A stretch of DNA of 14,747 nucleotides from T1Sed10-7 sp046483565 (GTDB lineage Bacteria; Actinomycetota; Nitriliruptoria; Nitriliruptorales; Nitriliruptoraceae): contig JAWOCZ010000115.1 in assembly GCA_046483565.1 (NCBI GenBank), positions 1 to 14,747 of the forward strand, read 5' to 3'. The notes below the pieces were generated by a model that did not search any database, was not told where the DNA came from, and saw only the letters and a program-made list of their open reading frames with translations. Below are positions 8,477 through 14,388 of the stretch, piece after piece. Numbering within the stretch: the first letter of the stretch is position 1; every line of letters starts with the position of its first letter. Position numbers and translations under genes: made by a program.

Positions 8477-9342
8477 GGGTTCGCCCTCCGTCGCGTGATG
8501 ATCTGGGAGACGAGCGTCAGGCCGAGGACCACGACGAAGAGCACGAGGCTCATGGCCGAGGAGTAGCCGAGCTCGAGGCCCGAGAAGCCGCGCTGGTAGA
8601 TGTAGAGCACCAGGGTCTCGCTCGCACGGTTGGGCCCACCACCGGTCAGCACGAACGCCTCGGTGAACACCTTGACGGCGTTGAGCGTCACCAGCGTGCC
8701 GACCAGGACCATCGTCGGACGCATCAGCGGCAGGGTGATCGACCAGAACCGACGCAGCGGTCCCGCGCCATCCAGTGCGGCTGCCTCGTAGAGATCCTGC
8801 GGGATGTTCTGCAGGCCGGCGATGTAGATCACCATGTAGTAGCCGAGGCCCTTCCAGATGGTGACGAGCGAGACGCTGATCATCACCAGGGCCGGATCGT
8901 TCAGCCAGCCCAGGGGCTCGTTGATCACGCCGAGCCAGTCGAGCACGAAGTTGACCAAGCCGTCGCTGCGGAGCATCCAGCCCCAGATCAGGGCGGCGAC
9001 CACCATGGAGGCGACCACGGGGGAGAAGAACACCACCCGGAAGAAGGTCATCCCTCTGAGCTTCGCGCTGACCAGCATGGCGATCAGCAGCGGCAGCACG
9101 ACCAGGGCCGGGGTGACCAGGATCGTGAACAGGGCGGTGTTGCCGAGCGCGTTCCAGAAGAAGTCATCGCCGACGATGCGGCGGAAGTTCTCGAACCCCG
9201 TGAAACTGCCGCCACGCAGCGTGTGGGTGTCGGTGAAGGCCAGAGCGGCGGTGTTGACCACCGGCCACCACATGAACACCGCGAGCAGCAGCAGGGACGG
9301 GGCGAGGAACAGCCACGGCGTGTACCAGCGTCTGCCGATCAT
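8473..9342 (-). CDS. Carbohydrate ABC transporter permease, MalF/UgpA type
   Basis: This is the first inner-membrane subunit of the importer, 289 residues. Hydrophobic segments lie at about 9-31, 68-93, 104-124, 151-175, 206-228 and 262-283. The EAA loop reads EAAALDGAGPLRRFWSITLP, around 186-205, and FVLTGGGPNRASETL around 230-244 is the usual signature of this subunit. The ATG at 9342 is preferred to the GTG at 9357 because GGAGG lies seven bases upstream and the protein then starts MIGRRWYTPWLFLAP, as family members do. It follows the binding-protein gene after a 79-bp gap that carries a strong stem-loop, and overlaps the next permease by four bases. It should pair with the MalG-type subunit in the membrane. 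Confidence 0.93.
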   Translation of the reverse strand: MIGRRWYTPWLFLAPSLLLLAVFMWWPVVNTAALAFTDTHTLRGGSFTGFENFRRIVGDDFFWNALGNTALFTILVTPALVVLPLLIAMLVSAKLRGMTFFRVVFFSPVVASMVVAALIWGWMLRSDGLVNFVLDWLGVINEPLGWLNDPALVMISVSLVTIWKGLGYYMVIYIAGLQNIPQDLYEAAALDGAGPLRRFWSITLPLMRPTMVLVGTLVTLNAVKVFTEAFVLTGGGPNRASETLVLYIYQRGFSGLELGYSSAMSLVLFVVVLGLTLVSQIITRRRANP

Positions 9343-9370
9343 GACCGGTCCTCCCACTGCCCGGCGGAAC

Positions 9371-9415
9371 GCCCGGGGCCACGCGCATCGGGGGGCGCGC
9401 GTCGTGGCCCCGGGC
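9371..9415 (-). other. Stem-loop between binding-protein and permease genes
   Basis: GCCCGGGGCCACG (9371-9383) and CGTGGCCCCGGGC (9403-9415) form a perfect 13-bp inverted repeat. Three more pairs are possible across a one-base bulge, leaving a loop of about 12 bases. It lies in the only real gap of the operon, 7 bases past the lipoprotein stop, and has no T tract. Such hairpins after sugar-binding-protein genes are known to protect the upstream mRNA or partly stop transcription, so that binding protein exceeds permease. That role is inferred here; the repeat itself is seen directly. Confidence 0.75.
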
Positions 9416-9421
9416 GGCCTG

Positions 9422-10822
9422 TCAGCCGGCTCGACGCTGCAGGATGTCGTTCACCTCAGCGGTCGCCGCCTCGAGGGCCTCCTCGGCGCTGGCGTCGCCG
9501 AGGATCGCCGACTGCACGTTGGAGATGATCGCGGTGTTGACCTCCTCGTCGACGACCACCGGCCGCAGGTTCGCGGCGTCGGGCAGCTGGGCGGCGGCGA
9601 CGGAGATGGCCTCCGCGAAGTCGCCCTCGGCATCCGGATCGGTGAACATCGGGTCCTCGAGTGCGTCCACGATGCTCGGGAAGATCAGGACCTCCTCGGC
9701 GAAGGCGAGCTGGTTGTCGCCGTTGGTCATGAACTGGGCGAACGCGTGCGCCAGCTCCGGGTTCTCGGTGGTCTCAGGGACCAGCAGGCCCATCACCGAC
9801 ATCCCGGTCACACCGGCGGGACCGGTGATCTGGGGAGCCGCGCGGGTCTCAGCCGCGATGTCGGGTGCGTTCTCCTCGATGATGGTGAGGAAGTTGGGGC
9901 CCGTCGGGAAGAGCGCGACGCTGCCGGCCTGGTAGGCCTCGATCTCCTGCCGGTGCCCCTCGGTGACCGAGTCCGGGCTGATGGCGCCGTCCTCGTAGAG
10001 CGAGCGCAGCTCCTCCACCAACTCCACCGCCTCCGGGGTGTTGAAGGTGGCCTCGGTGGCGTCGTCGTTGGTGATGTCCACGCCGAGCTTGACCAGGTCG
10101 ATCACGAAGCGGTTCTCGAGCGCCGGGTGCATGCCGAACGCGTCGGTGTTGTCGGCGACCGTTCGGGCCGTGTCGAACAACTCGTCGAAGGTCTGTGGTG
10201 CGGCATCGGGATCGAGGCCGGCCTCCTCGAGGAGCGCGGCGTTGTACATGGTCACCTCGGTCGACAGGTACCAGGGGTAACCGTAGGCACCGTCGATACC
10301 GGGGTAGCGGAAGGAGTCCCAGGCGCCCTCGACGTAGTCGTCGCGGACATCGGAGGCCTCCTCGTCGAGGTTGACGAACAGCCCCTCCACGGCGAGCGGG
10401 AAGGACAGGTCGGGATTGAGGTTGATGACGTCCGCCAGGGTGCCCGCCGAGGCGTCCGCCAACAGACGTTCCTGCGCGCCCTCGAAGGGGACGTCCACCC
10501 ACTCGATCGTGGTGTCGGGGTGGTCGGCCTCGAAGCTCGCGATCACGCCCTGGATGTACTCGTCGAAGGTCGGTGACAGCTGCAGGGTGGTGAAGGTGAT
10601 CTCCCCACTCAACGCCGCCGGCTCGGCGTCGTCCTCGGCGCCGTCGTCGGCCCCGTCGTCCGCGCCGTCGTCCTCAGCGTCGTCCGCAGGCTCCTCGGCG
10701 TCGGGTTCGTCAGCGGGTTCGTCGACCTCGCCGGCCGTGCCACACGCCGCGAGCGTGACCGTCAACGCCAAGAGCGCGGCCAGCGGGCCCCGCTTCATCC
10801 GGAACATGGCCTTTCGTCTCAT
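9422..10822 (-). CDS. ABC sugar-binding lipoprotein
   Basis: This is an extracellular solute-binding lipoprotein of the SBP_bac_1/CUT1 group, 466 residues. The basic N-terminus MRRKAMFRMKRG and a hydrophobic stretch lead to the lipobox LAAC, with Cys27 the expected lipidated residue. Residues about 32 to 69 form a linker almost entirely of Asp, Glu, Ala, Pro and Gly (DDGADDGADDGAEDDAE). The binding fold follows from LSGEITFTTL, with typical blocks FEADHPDTTIEWVDVPF, YGYPWYLSTEVTMYNAALLE and ALFPTGPNFL. The ATG at 10822 has GGGGAG six bases upstream. It is the first gene of the minus-strand operon, with a good promoter about 50 bases upstream that overlaps a candidate operator. It should capture the sugar outside the membrane and hand it to the two permeases. 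The ligand is unknown; the enzymes downstream point to an amino-sugar- or mannose-containing oligosaccharide. Confidence 0.92.
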   Translation of the reverse strand: MRRKAMFRMKRGPLAALLALTVTLAACGTAGEVDEPADEPDAEEPADDAEDDGADDGADDGAEDDAEPAALSGEITFTTLQLSPTFDEYIQGVIASFEADHPDTTIEWVDVPFEGAQERLLADASAGTLADVINLNPDLSFPLAVEGLFVNLDEEASDVRDDYVEGAWDSFRYPGIDGAYGYPWYLSTEVTMYNAALLEEAGLDPDAAPQTFDELFDTARTVADNTDAFGMHPALENRFVIDLVKLGVDITNDDATEATFNTPEAVELVEELRSLYEDGAISPDSVTEGHRQEIEAYQAGSVALFPTGPNFLTIIEENAPDIAAETRAAPQITGPAGVTGMSVMGLLVPETTENPELAHAFAQFMTNGDNQLAFAEEVLIFPSIVDALEDPMFTDPDAEGDFAEAISVAAAQLPDAANLRPVVVDEEVNTAIISNVQSAILGDASAEEALEAATAEVNDILQRRAG

Positions 10823-10874
10823 CACACACTCCCCGGGTTCCCGGTCGCCCACGTGGCTGACCGGTCCTGCGGTC

Positions 10875-10903
10875 AGTCTGGCCCGATGCCGGTAAGTTGT
10901 CAA
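10875..10903 (-). promoter_or_regulatory. Promoter of the transporter/catabolic operon
   Basis: On the minus strand a consensus -35 TTGACA (10898-10903) is followed after exactly 17 bases by CAGACT (10875-10880), which matches TATAAT at positions 2, 4 and 6. Transcription would begin near 10868, giving a leader of roughly 45 bases to the lipoprotein ATG. The -35 lies inside a candidate GntR operator, so repressor binding would block it. Confidence 0.6.
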
Positions 10904-10909
10904 TACCAA
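10897..10909. promoter_or_regulatory. Candidate GntR (DasR-like) operator A
   Basis: Read on the minus strand this is TTGGTATTGACAA. It keeps the TGGT-N4-ACxA spacing of the perfect palindrome upstream of nagA, with seven of eight arm bases, and matches operator B at 10 of 13 positions. It covers the -35 of the operon promoter, the expected place for a repressor. The sequence match is seen; binding by the neighbouring regulator is inferred. Confidence 0.5.
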
Positions 10910-11002
10910 TCGGGAATGGTGTATGCCTCGGCCTGCCCAGAACGGGCTTACCCCCCGCGAGAAGGGTGGGAAGCTCCCATCCTGGCGGCTGGACCGGCGT
11001 TG

Positions 11003-11014
11003 TGGTAGATACCA
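11003..11014. promoter_or_regulatory. Candidate GntR (DasR-like) operator B
   Basis: TGGTA-GA-TACCA is an inverted repeat with 5-bp arms and the same TGGT-N4-ACCA layout as the site upstream of nagA. It lies 37 bases before the regulator's GTG start, where binding would affect the regulator-kinase transcript, so autoregulation is plausible. No clear plus-strand -35/-10 pair was found around it. Confidence 0.5.
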
Positions 11015-11051
11015 AACTGCAGCCGGGGCGGAGCGAGGGACAGGAGCCGAC

Positions 11052-11858
11052 GTGCCTGATGCAGCGGGTGTCCCCGCGTCCGACGGCGAGCTGCGTCCCT
11101 CCCCCAAGTACGAGCAGGTGCGCGACGGCGTCCTCGAGCTGATCGCCGATCTGCCTGCCGGCAGCCCGATCCCCCCGGAGCGGGTCCTCTCGACCCGCTT
11201 CGGCGTCTCACGTGTGACCCTGCGCCGGGCTGTGGATGACCTCGTGCGCGAGGGGCTGCTCGTGCGGCGTCAGGGCAGCGGCACCTACGTGGCCGAGGAC
11301 AAGATCGCCCAGCGGGTGTCGACCACCTCGTTCAGCGAGAACATGCGCCGCCGCGGGCTGGTGCCCACCAGCCGGGTGCTGGCCTTCGAGCGCCGCCCCG
11401 CCGATGCCCGGACCGCCCGGCAGCTGCAGGTCTCCCCCACCGACGAGGTCGTGGAGTTCGTCCGTCTGCGGCTCGCCGACGATGAGCCCATGGCGCTCGA
11501 GACCGTGGCGATGCCCGCCGAGCTCGTGCCCGACCTCACGCCCGAGGACGTGGCGCGTGGATCGCTGTACGCCCTGCTCGACGAGCGCTACGGGCTGCGG
11601 ATCGTGGTCGTCCAGCAGGTCATCGAACCCACGGTGACCTCGGAGGAGGAATCGACCCACCTGCACCAGCCCCTGCACGCTCCGGCGCTGCTGGTCCGCA
11701 CCACGGCGCGCGACGGTGCCGGCCGCGTGCTGGAGTCCGCCCGCTCGCTGTTCCGGGGCGACCGCTACGCCATCGTCACCGAGGTCAACGCCGGAACCGA
11801 CGGCGACCCGGGGATCGAGCTCTCCGGCGTGGTCACCTCCAGCTGGGGCCGTGGGTGA
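11052..11858 (+). CDS. GntR/HutC-family regulator with UTRA domain
   Basis: This is a 268-residue transcription factor. Residues about 18-82 are the winged helix-turn-helix, with IPPERVLSTRFGVSRVTLRR as the recognition region and LLVRRQGSGTYV as the wing. Residues about 92-245 form a UTRA effector domain (for example VVEFVRLRLADDEPMALET). This is the architecture of DasR, NagR and HutC. In DasR and NagR the effectors are GlcN-6-P and/or GlcNAc-6-P, which would suit this locus. The GTG at 11052 has AGGAG five bases upstream; the open frame runs further 5' but without family-like sequence or a comparable ribosome site. It is divergent from the transporter operon and overlaps the kinase gene by GTGA. 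It probably acts as a repressor of the operon, itself and perhaps nagA through the TGGT-N4-ACCA sites. Family is certain; ligand and targets are inferred. Confidence 0.9.
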   Translation: MPDAAGVPASDGELRPSPKYEQVRDGVLELIADLPAGSPIPPERVLSTRFGVSRVTLRRAVDDLVREGLLVRRQGSGTYVAEDKIAQRVSTTSFSENMRRRGLVPTSRVLAFERRPADARTARQLQVSPTDEVVEFVRLRLADDEPMALETVAMPAELVPDLTPEDVARGSLYALLDERYGLRIVVVQQVIEPTVTSEEESTHLHQPLHAPALLVRTTARDGAGRVLESARSLFRGDRYAIVTEVNAGTDGDPGIELSGVVTSSWGRG

Positions 11859-12817
11859 GCGTGGCGGGTCGCACGAGCCTGCTGGTCGATGCGGGGCGTA
11901 CCGGGGTGCGGATCGCGCGATGGGACGGCGCGCGTGCGGTCCCACTGGCCGAGGGCCCGGGGCTGCCGATGCTCGCCGAGGCCGGCGGCCCGGAGGCTGC
12001 CGCCCGCGCGATCGCGGCGCTGGTGCCCGAGCACGCGGACGTCGAGGTGGTCGCCGGCGGGCTCACGGGGCTCATGGAGCTCCCGGGCCGGACGCAGGAG
12101 ATCGCGCAGGCCCTGCTGCGATCGCTCGGTGCCAGCGGGGTCGTGCTGACCTCGGATGTCGTGACCTCCCACCTCGGCGCGCTCGCTGGACAGTCCGGTG
12201 TCGTCGCCGCGGTCGGCACCGGGACCGTGGTGCTCGGCCTCAGCCCGAGCGGTGACGCGGCCAAGGTCGATGGCTGGGGGTACCTGCTGGGTGACGCCGG
12301 GTCGGGCTTCGACGTGGGGCGTCAGGGATTGTCGGCGGCGATGGCTGCCCACGACGGGCGGCAGCGGACCCTGCTGGCCGCGGCTGCGCAGGCCCGCTTC
12401 GGCCCGCTGTCCGAGCTGCCTGGCCGGGTCTACGCGGAACCGGAACCGGTCCACCTCGTGGCCAGCTTCGCCCCGGACGTGGCCGCCGCTGCACGTCGAG
12501 GCGACGCCGTCGCGCTGGGGATCTGGGACGCCGCGGCCGCCGCTGTCGCTCGCGCGATCGGCGCGGCCCTGGAGCACGCGCGGCTCGACGACCAGCACCG
12601 ACGCGTGTCCTTGGCCGGCTCGCTGGGTCGTTTGGACCTGTTGCACGAGCGGGTGCGCGTGCTGCTCGAGCGCGACGCGGCACCGGTCAAGCTCGTACCT
12701 CCACAGGCCGGAGCCCTCGGCGGTGCCGGCCTGCTGCTGGATGCGCAGGTCCGCGAGTGGCTCGGTTCCTTGGCCCACGTCTTCCACGCGGACGGGCCGC
12801 CCACCGGCCCGCCCTGA
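11855..12817 (+). CDS. BadF/BadG-type amino-sugar kinase (GlcNAc or ManNAc kinase)
   Basis: This is a 320-residue protein of the BcrAD_BadFG family (actin/hexokinase fold), which includes the N-acetylglucosamine kinases of animals and actinobacteria. The phosphate-1 motif is LVDAGRTGVR at 10-19. TSDVVTSHLGAL around 99-110 supplies the likely catalytic Asp101. AVGTGTVVLG around 119-128 is the phosphate-2 loop, and DGWGYLLGDAGSGFDVG around 139-155 is the most diagnostic block. The adenosine region near the C-terminus reads VSLAGSLGR and QAGALGGAGLLL. The first motif departs from the common DGGGTKT form by having Arg and Val. The GTG at 11855 overlaps the regulator stop as GTGA; another GTG at 11861 is possible. 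With nanE and nagA nearby, phosphorylation of ManNAc or GlcNAc is the likely job. A 6-bp stem (12793-12798 with 12806-12811) lies at its 3' end, only 15 bp from the converging nagA stop. Confidence 0.82.
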   Translation: MSVAGRTSLLVDAGRTGVRIARWDGARAVPLAEGPGLPMLAEAGGPEAAARAIAALVPEHADVEVVAGGLTGLMELPGRTQEIAQALLRSLGASGVVLTSDVVTSHLGALAGQSGVVAAVGTGTVVLGLSPSGDAAKVDGWGYLLGDAGSGFDVGRQGLSAAMAAHDGRQRTLLAAAAQARFGPLSELPGRVYAEPEPVHLVASFAPDVAAAARRGDAVALGIWDAAAAAVARAIGAALEHARLDDQHRRVSLAGSLGRLDLLHERVRVLLERDAAPVKLVPPQAGALGGAGLLLDAQVREWLGSLAHVFHADGPPTGPP

Positions 12818-12832
12818 GACGATGGGCGAGGG

Positions 12833-14059
12833 TCAGGCCGGCTCGTGGGATGTGGGGGTGCCGGCTGTGCTGTCGGTGCCGTCGGCGCCGTCTGCACCGT
12901 CGGCGCCGTCTGCGGCGACCGGCTCGCCGGCGATCCAGGTCCGTCGGGTGCGCCAGTCGGTCCCGAGCCACACGAGGTCGGCGCGGGCGCCCGGCGCTAT
13001 CCGACCGATGTCCTCGCGGCCCAGCGCGTCGGCCGGCACCCGGGTCGCTGCAGCCAGCGCGATGGCGGGCTCGATGCCGCAGCGCACCGCGTTGCCGACC
13101 GCTGCGTCGAGCCGCAGGTCCGAGCCCGCCAGGACACCGTCGTCACGAACGGGCGGCTGGCCGTCCCGCACGATGGTGGCGCGGCCGCCGAGGTCGTAGC
13201 GGCCAGGTGGCATCCCGAGGGCGGCGATGGCGTCGGTCACGAGCATGATCCGGCCGGGCGCGGCGGCGAAGGCGAGCTGGATCGCGGTCGGAGCCGCATG
13301 GTGCAGGTCCACGATCAGCCCCGAGGTCAGCCGCCGGTCGGTGAGCGCCGCACCGACCACGCCGGGATCGCGGTGCGAGAAGGCCCGCTGCGCGTTGTAG
13401 AGGTGGGTCACCAGTGTCGCGCCGGCGTCGGCGGCAGCACGGACCACCTCGTCGGCCGCGTCGGAATGGCCCACGGCCACGCGAACCCCTGAGCGCACCA
13501 GGCGTGCGGTGGCCGCCATCGCGCCGTCGCGCTCCGGTGCGAGCGTCACGTACAGCAGCGCATCGCCACCGGCTTCGAGGAGCTCATCGATCGCCGCGTC
13601 GTCCGGGTCGCGCAGCAGGCGGGCATCGTGGGCGCCGTGTCGTCGCTCACTCAGGAAGGGGCCCTCGACGTGGACACCGAGGGCCGTGGCCCGACCCGGG
13701 TGCGCGCTTCGATGTGCCGCCTGGATGCGCGGACCGGCGCGGCGCAGGGCCTCGGCCAGGCGTGGGATCGGCGCGGTGATGAACGTCGGCACGACCGCCG
13801 TCACCCCGGTGGACGGCAGCGACCGCAACACCAGGTCCCAGGCGTCATCGTCGGCGTCGACCAGGTCCACACCGAAGGCCCCGTTGCACTGAGCGTCGAC
13901 CAGCCCGGGCGCCAGGACCCCGTCAGGAAGTTGCCCGGTCGGTGGCGCCGGGGGAGCGCCGGTGCCCACATCCCGGATCCTGCCGTCGACGACCGACACC
14001 CAGCCGTCATCGACCAGCATGTCGTCCAGCAGGAGCTGTGGTGCGCTCAGGACCTGCAT
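12833..14059 (-). CDS. nagA: N-acetylglucosamine-6-phosphate deacetylase
   Basis: NagA is an amidohydrolase that removes acetate from GlcNAc-6-P to give GlcN-6-P. The 408-residue product shows PGLVDAQCNGAFGVD at 51-65 (the NagA form, with Q-x-N where many amidohydrolases have HxH). It also has GVHVEGPFLS (E132), VAVGHSDA (H198), LVTHLYNAQRAFSHRDPG (H219) and MLVTDAIAALG (D276), the expected metal and catalytic residues. VLAGSDLRLDAAVGN and ATRVPADALGR complete the family pattern. The last 25 residues are a low-complexity tail with repeated ADG units not usual for the enzyme. The ATG at 14059 has AAGGAGG four bases upstream, a very strong ribosome site. It converges on the kinase gene, is transcribed alone, and has a perfect DasR-like palindrome upstream. 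It takes GlcNAc-6-P from NanE or the kinase. NagB, which would act next, is not in the window. Confidence 0.94.
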   Translation of the reverse strand: MQVLSAPQLLLDDMLVDDGWVSVVDGRIRDVGTGAPPAPPTGQLPDGVLAPGLVDAQCNGAFGVDLVDADDDAWDLVLRSLPSTGVTAVVPTFITAPIPRLAEALRRAGPRIQAAHRSAHPGRATALGVHVEGPFLSERRHGAHDARLLRDPDDAAIDELLEAGGDALLYVTLAPERDGAMAATARLVRSGVRVAVGHSDAADEVVRAAADAGATLVTHLYNAQRAFSHRDPGVVGAALTDRRLTSGLIVDLHHAAPTAIQLAFAAAPGRIMLVTDAIAALGMPPGRYDLGGRATIVRDGQPPVRDDGVLAGSDLRLDAAVGNAVRCGIEPAIALAAATRVPADALGREDIGRIAPGARADLVWLGTDWRTRRTWIAGEPVAADGADGADGADGTDSTAGTPTSHEPA

Positions 14060-14128
14060 CGGCCCTCCTTCCGCCGGCCGTCGAGCGACCGGCCCAACCT
14101 GTACCGCCTCTCGCGACGACCGGTAGAG

Positions 14129-14157
14129 ATGATGACGGTTTGGTCTAGACCACTCAG
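14129..14157 (-). promoter_or_regulatory. Possible nagA promoter
   Basis: On the minus strand CTGAGT (14152-14157) and CATCAT (14129-14134) are 17 bases apart and partly match -35 and -10 consensus (three and four of six). The palindromic operator lies in the spacer, which would suit repression. The leader to the nagA ATG would be about 60 bases. The match is weak, and the proposal rests mainly on spacing and operator position. Confidence 0.35.
14141..14152. promoter_or_regulatory. Perfect DasR-like operator (dre) upstream of nagA
   Basis: TGGTCTAGACCA is a perfect 12-bp palindrome, in the context TTTGGTCTAGACCACT. It matches the core of the published Streptomyces DasR responsive element, ACTGGTCTAGACCACT, and in Streptomyces such sites control nag genes. 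It lies 82 bases before the nagA ATG. The regulator could be the nearby GntR/UTRA protein or a DasR homologue elsewhere. The sequence match is direct; control of nagA is inferred from family knowledge. Confidence 0.8.
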
Positions 14158-14388
14158 CGAACCTACCGGTGGGGTTCCAGGGCGTCCAGGGCCAGCAGCG
14201 GGGTGGTGGTCCACCACGTCCGCCGCCGCGCACGAACCCGGCCACTGGCGAGGACGAGGTCGCCAGCACCGATGTTCACCGGGGCTCGAGCCGCCGTGCT
14301 GACGGACGTGGTGCCGGCCGCGCTGCCCTCGAGCCGTCTGTAGCTGTCGAGCCGCTCGGCGAGCGCTGAACTCGGCGCGTCCGAGGGG

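Larger units (their letters stand above)
14060..14388. other. Intergenic region upstream of nagA
   Basis: This 329-bp stretch lies between the nagA start and the stop of the cation-transporter-like gene. The nagA-proximal part holds the ribosome site, a possible promoter and the palindromic operator. The rest (about 14160-14388) carries no convincing gene; a 95-codon minus-strand frame there is Ser/Ala/Arg-rich and overlaps the transporter gene out of frame. An odd palindrome, GTGGTGG-T-CCACCAC, lies at 14203-14217 with no evident role. Confidence 0.5.

Noticed and set aside
10967..10979. TGGGA-AGC-TCCCA inverted repeat between the divergent genes as a regulator site
   Set aside because: Not related to the other three sites, and short enough to be chance.
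12793..12811. CGGGCC/GGCCCG stem at the kinase 3' end as a bidirectional terminator
   Set aside because: Only 6 bp, inside the coding sequence and without a T tract; such stems occur by chance at this GC content.
12872..12920. GC-rich tandem units at the nagA 3' end as a CRISPR or structured repeat
   Set aside because: Units are only a few codons long with no spacers; they are in frame and best read as a low-complexity protein tail.
14203..14217. GTGGTGG-T-CCACCAC as a fourth operator
   Set aside because: The half-sites resemble TGGT/ACCA but the spacing differs from the other three sites, and no promoter is near.
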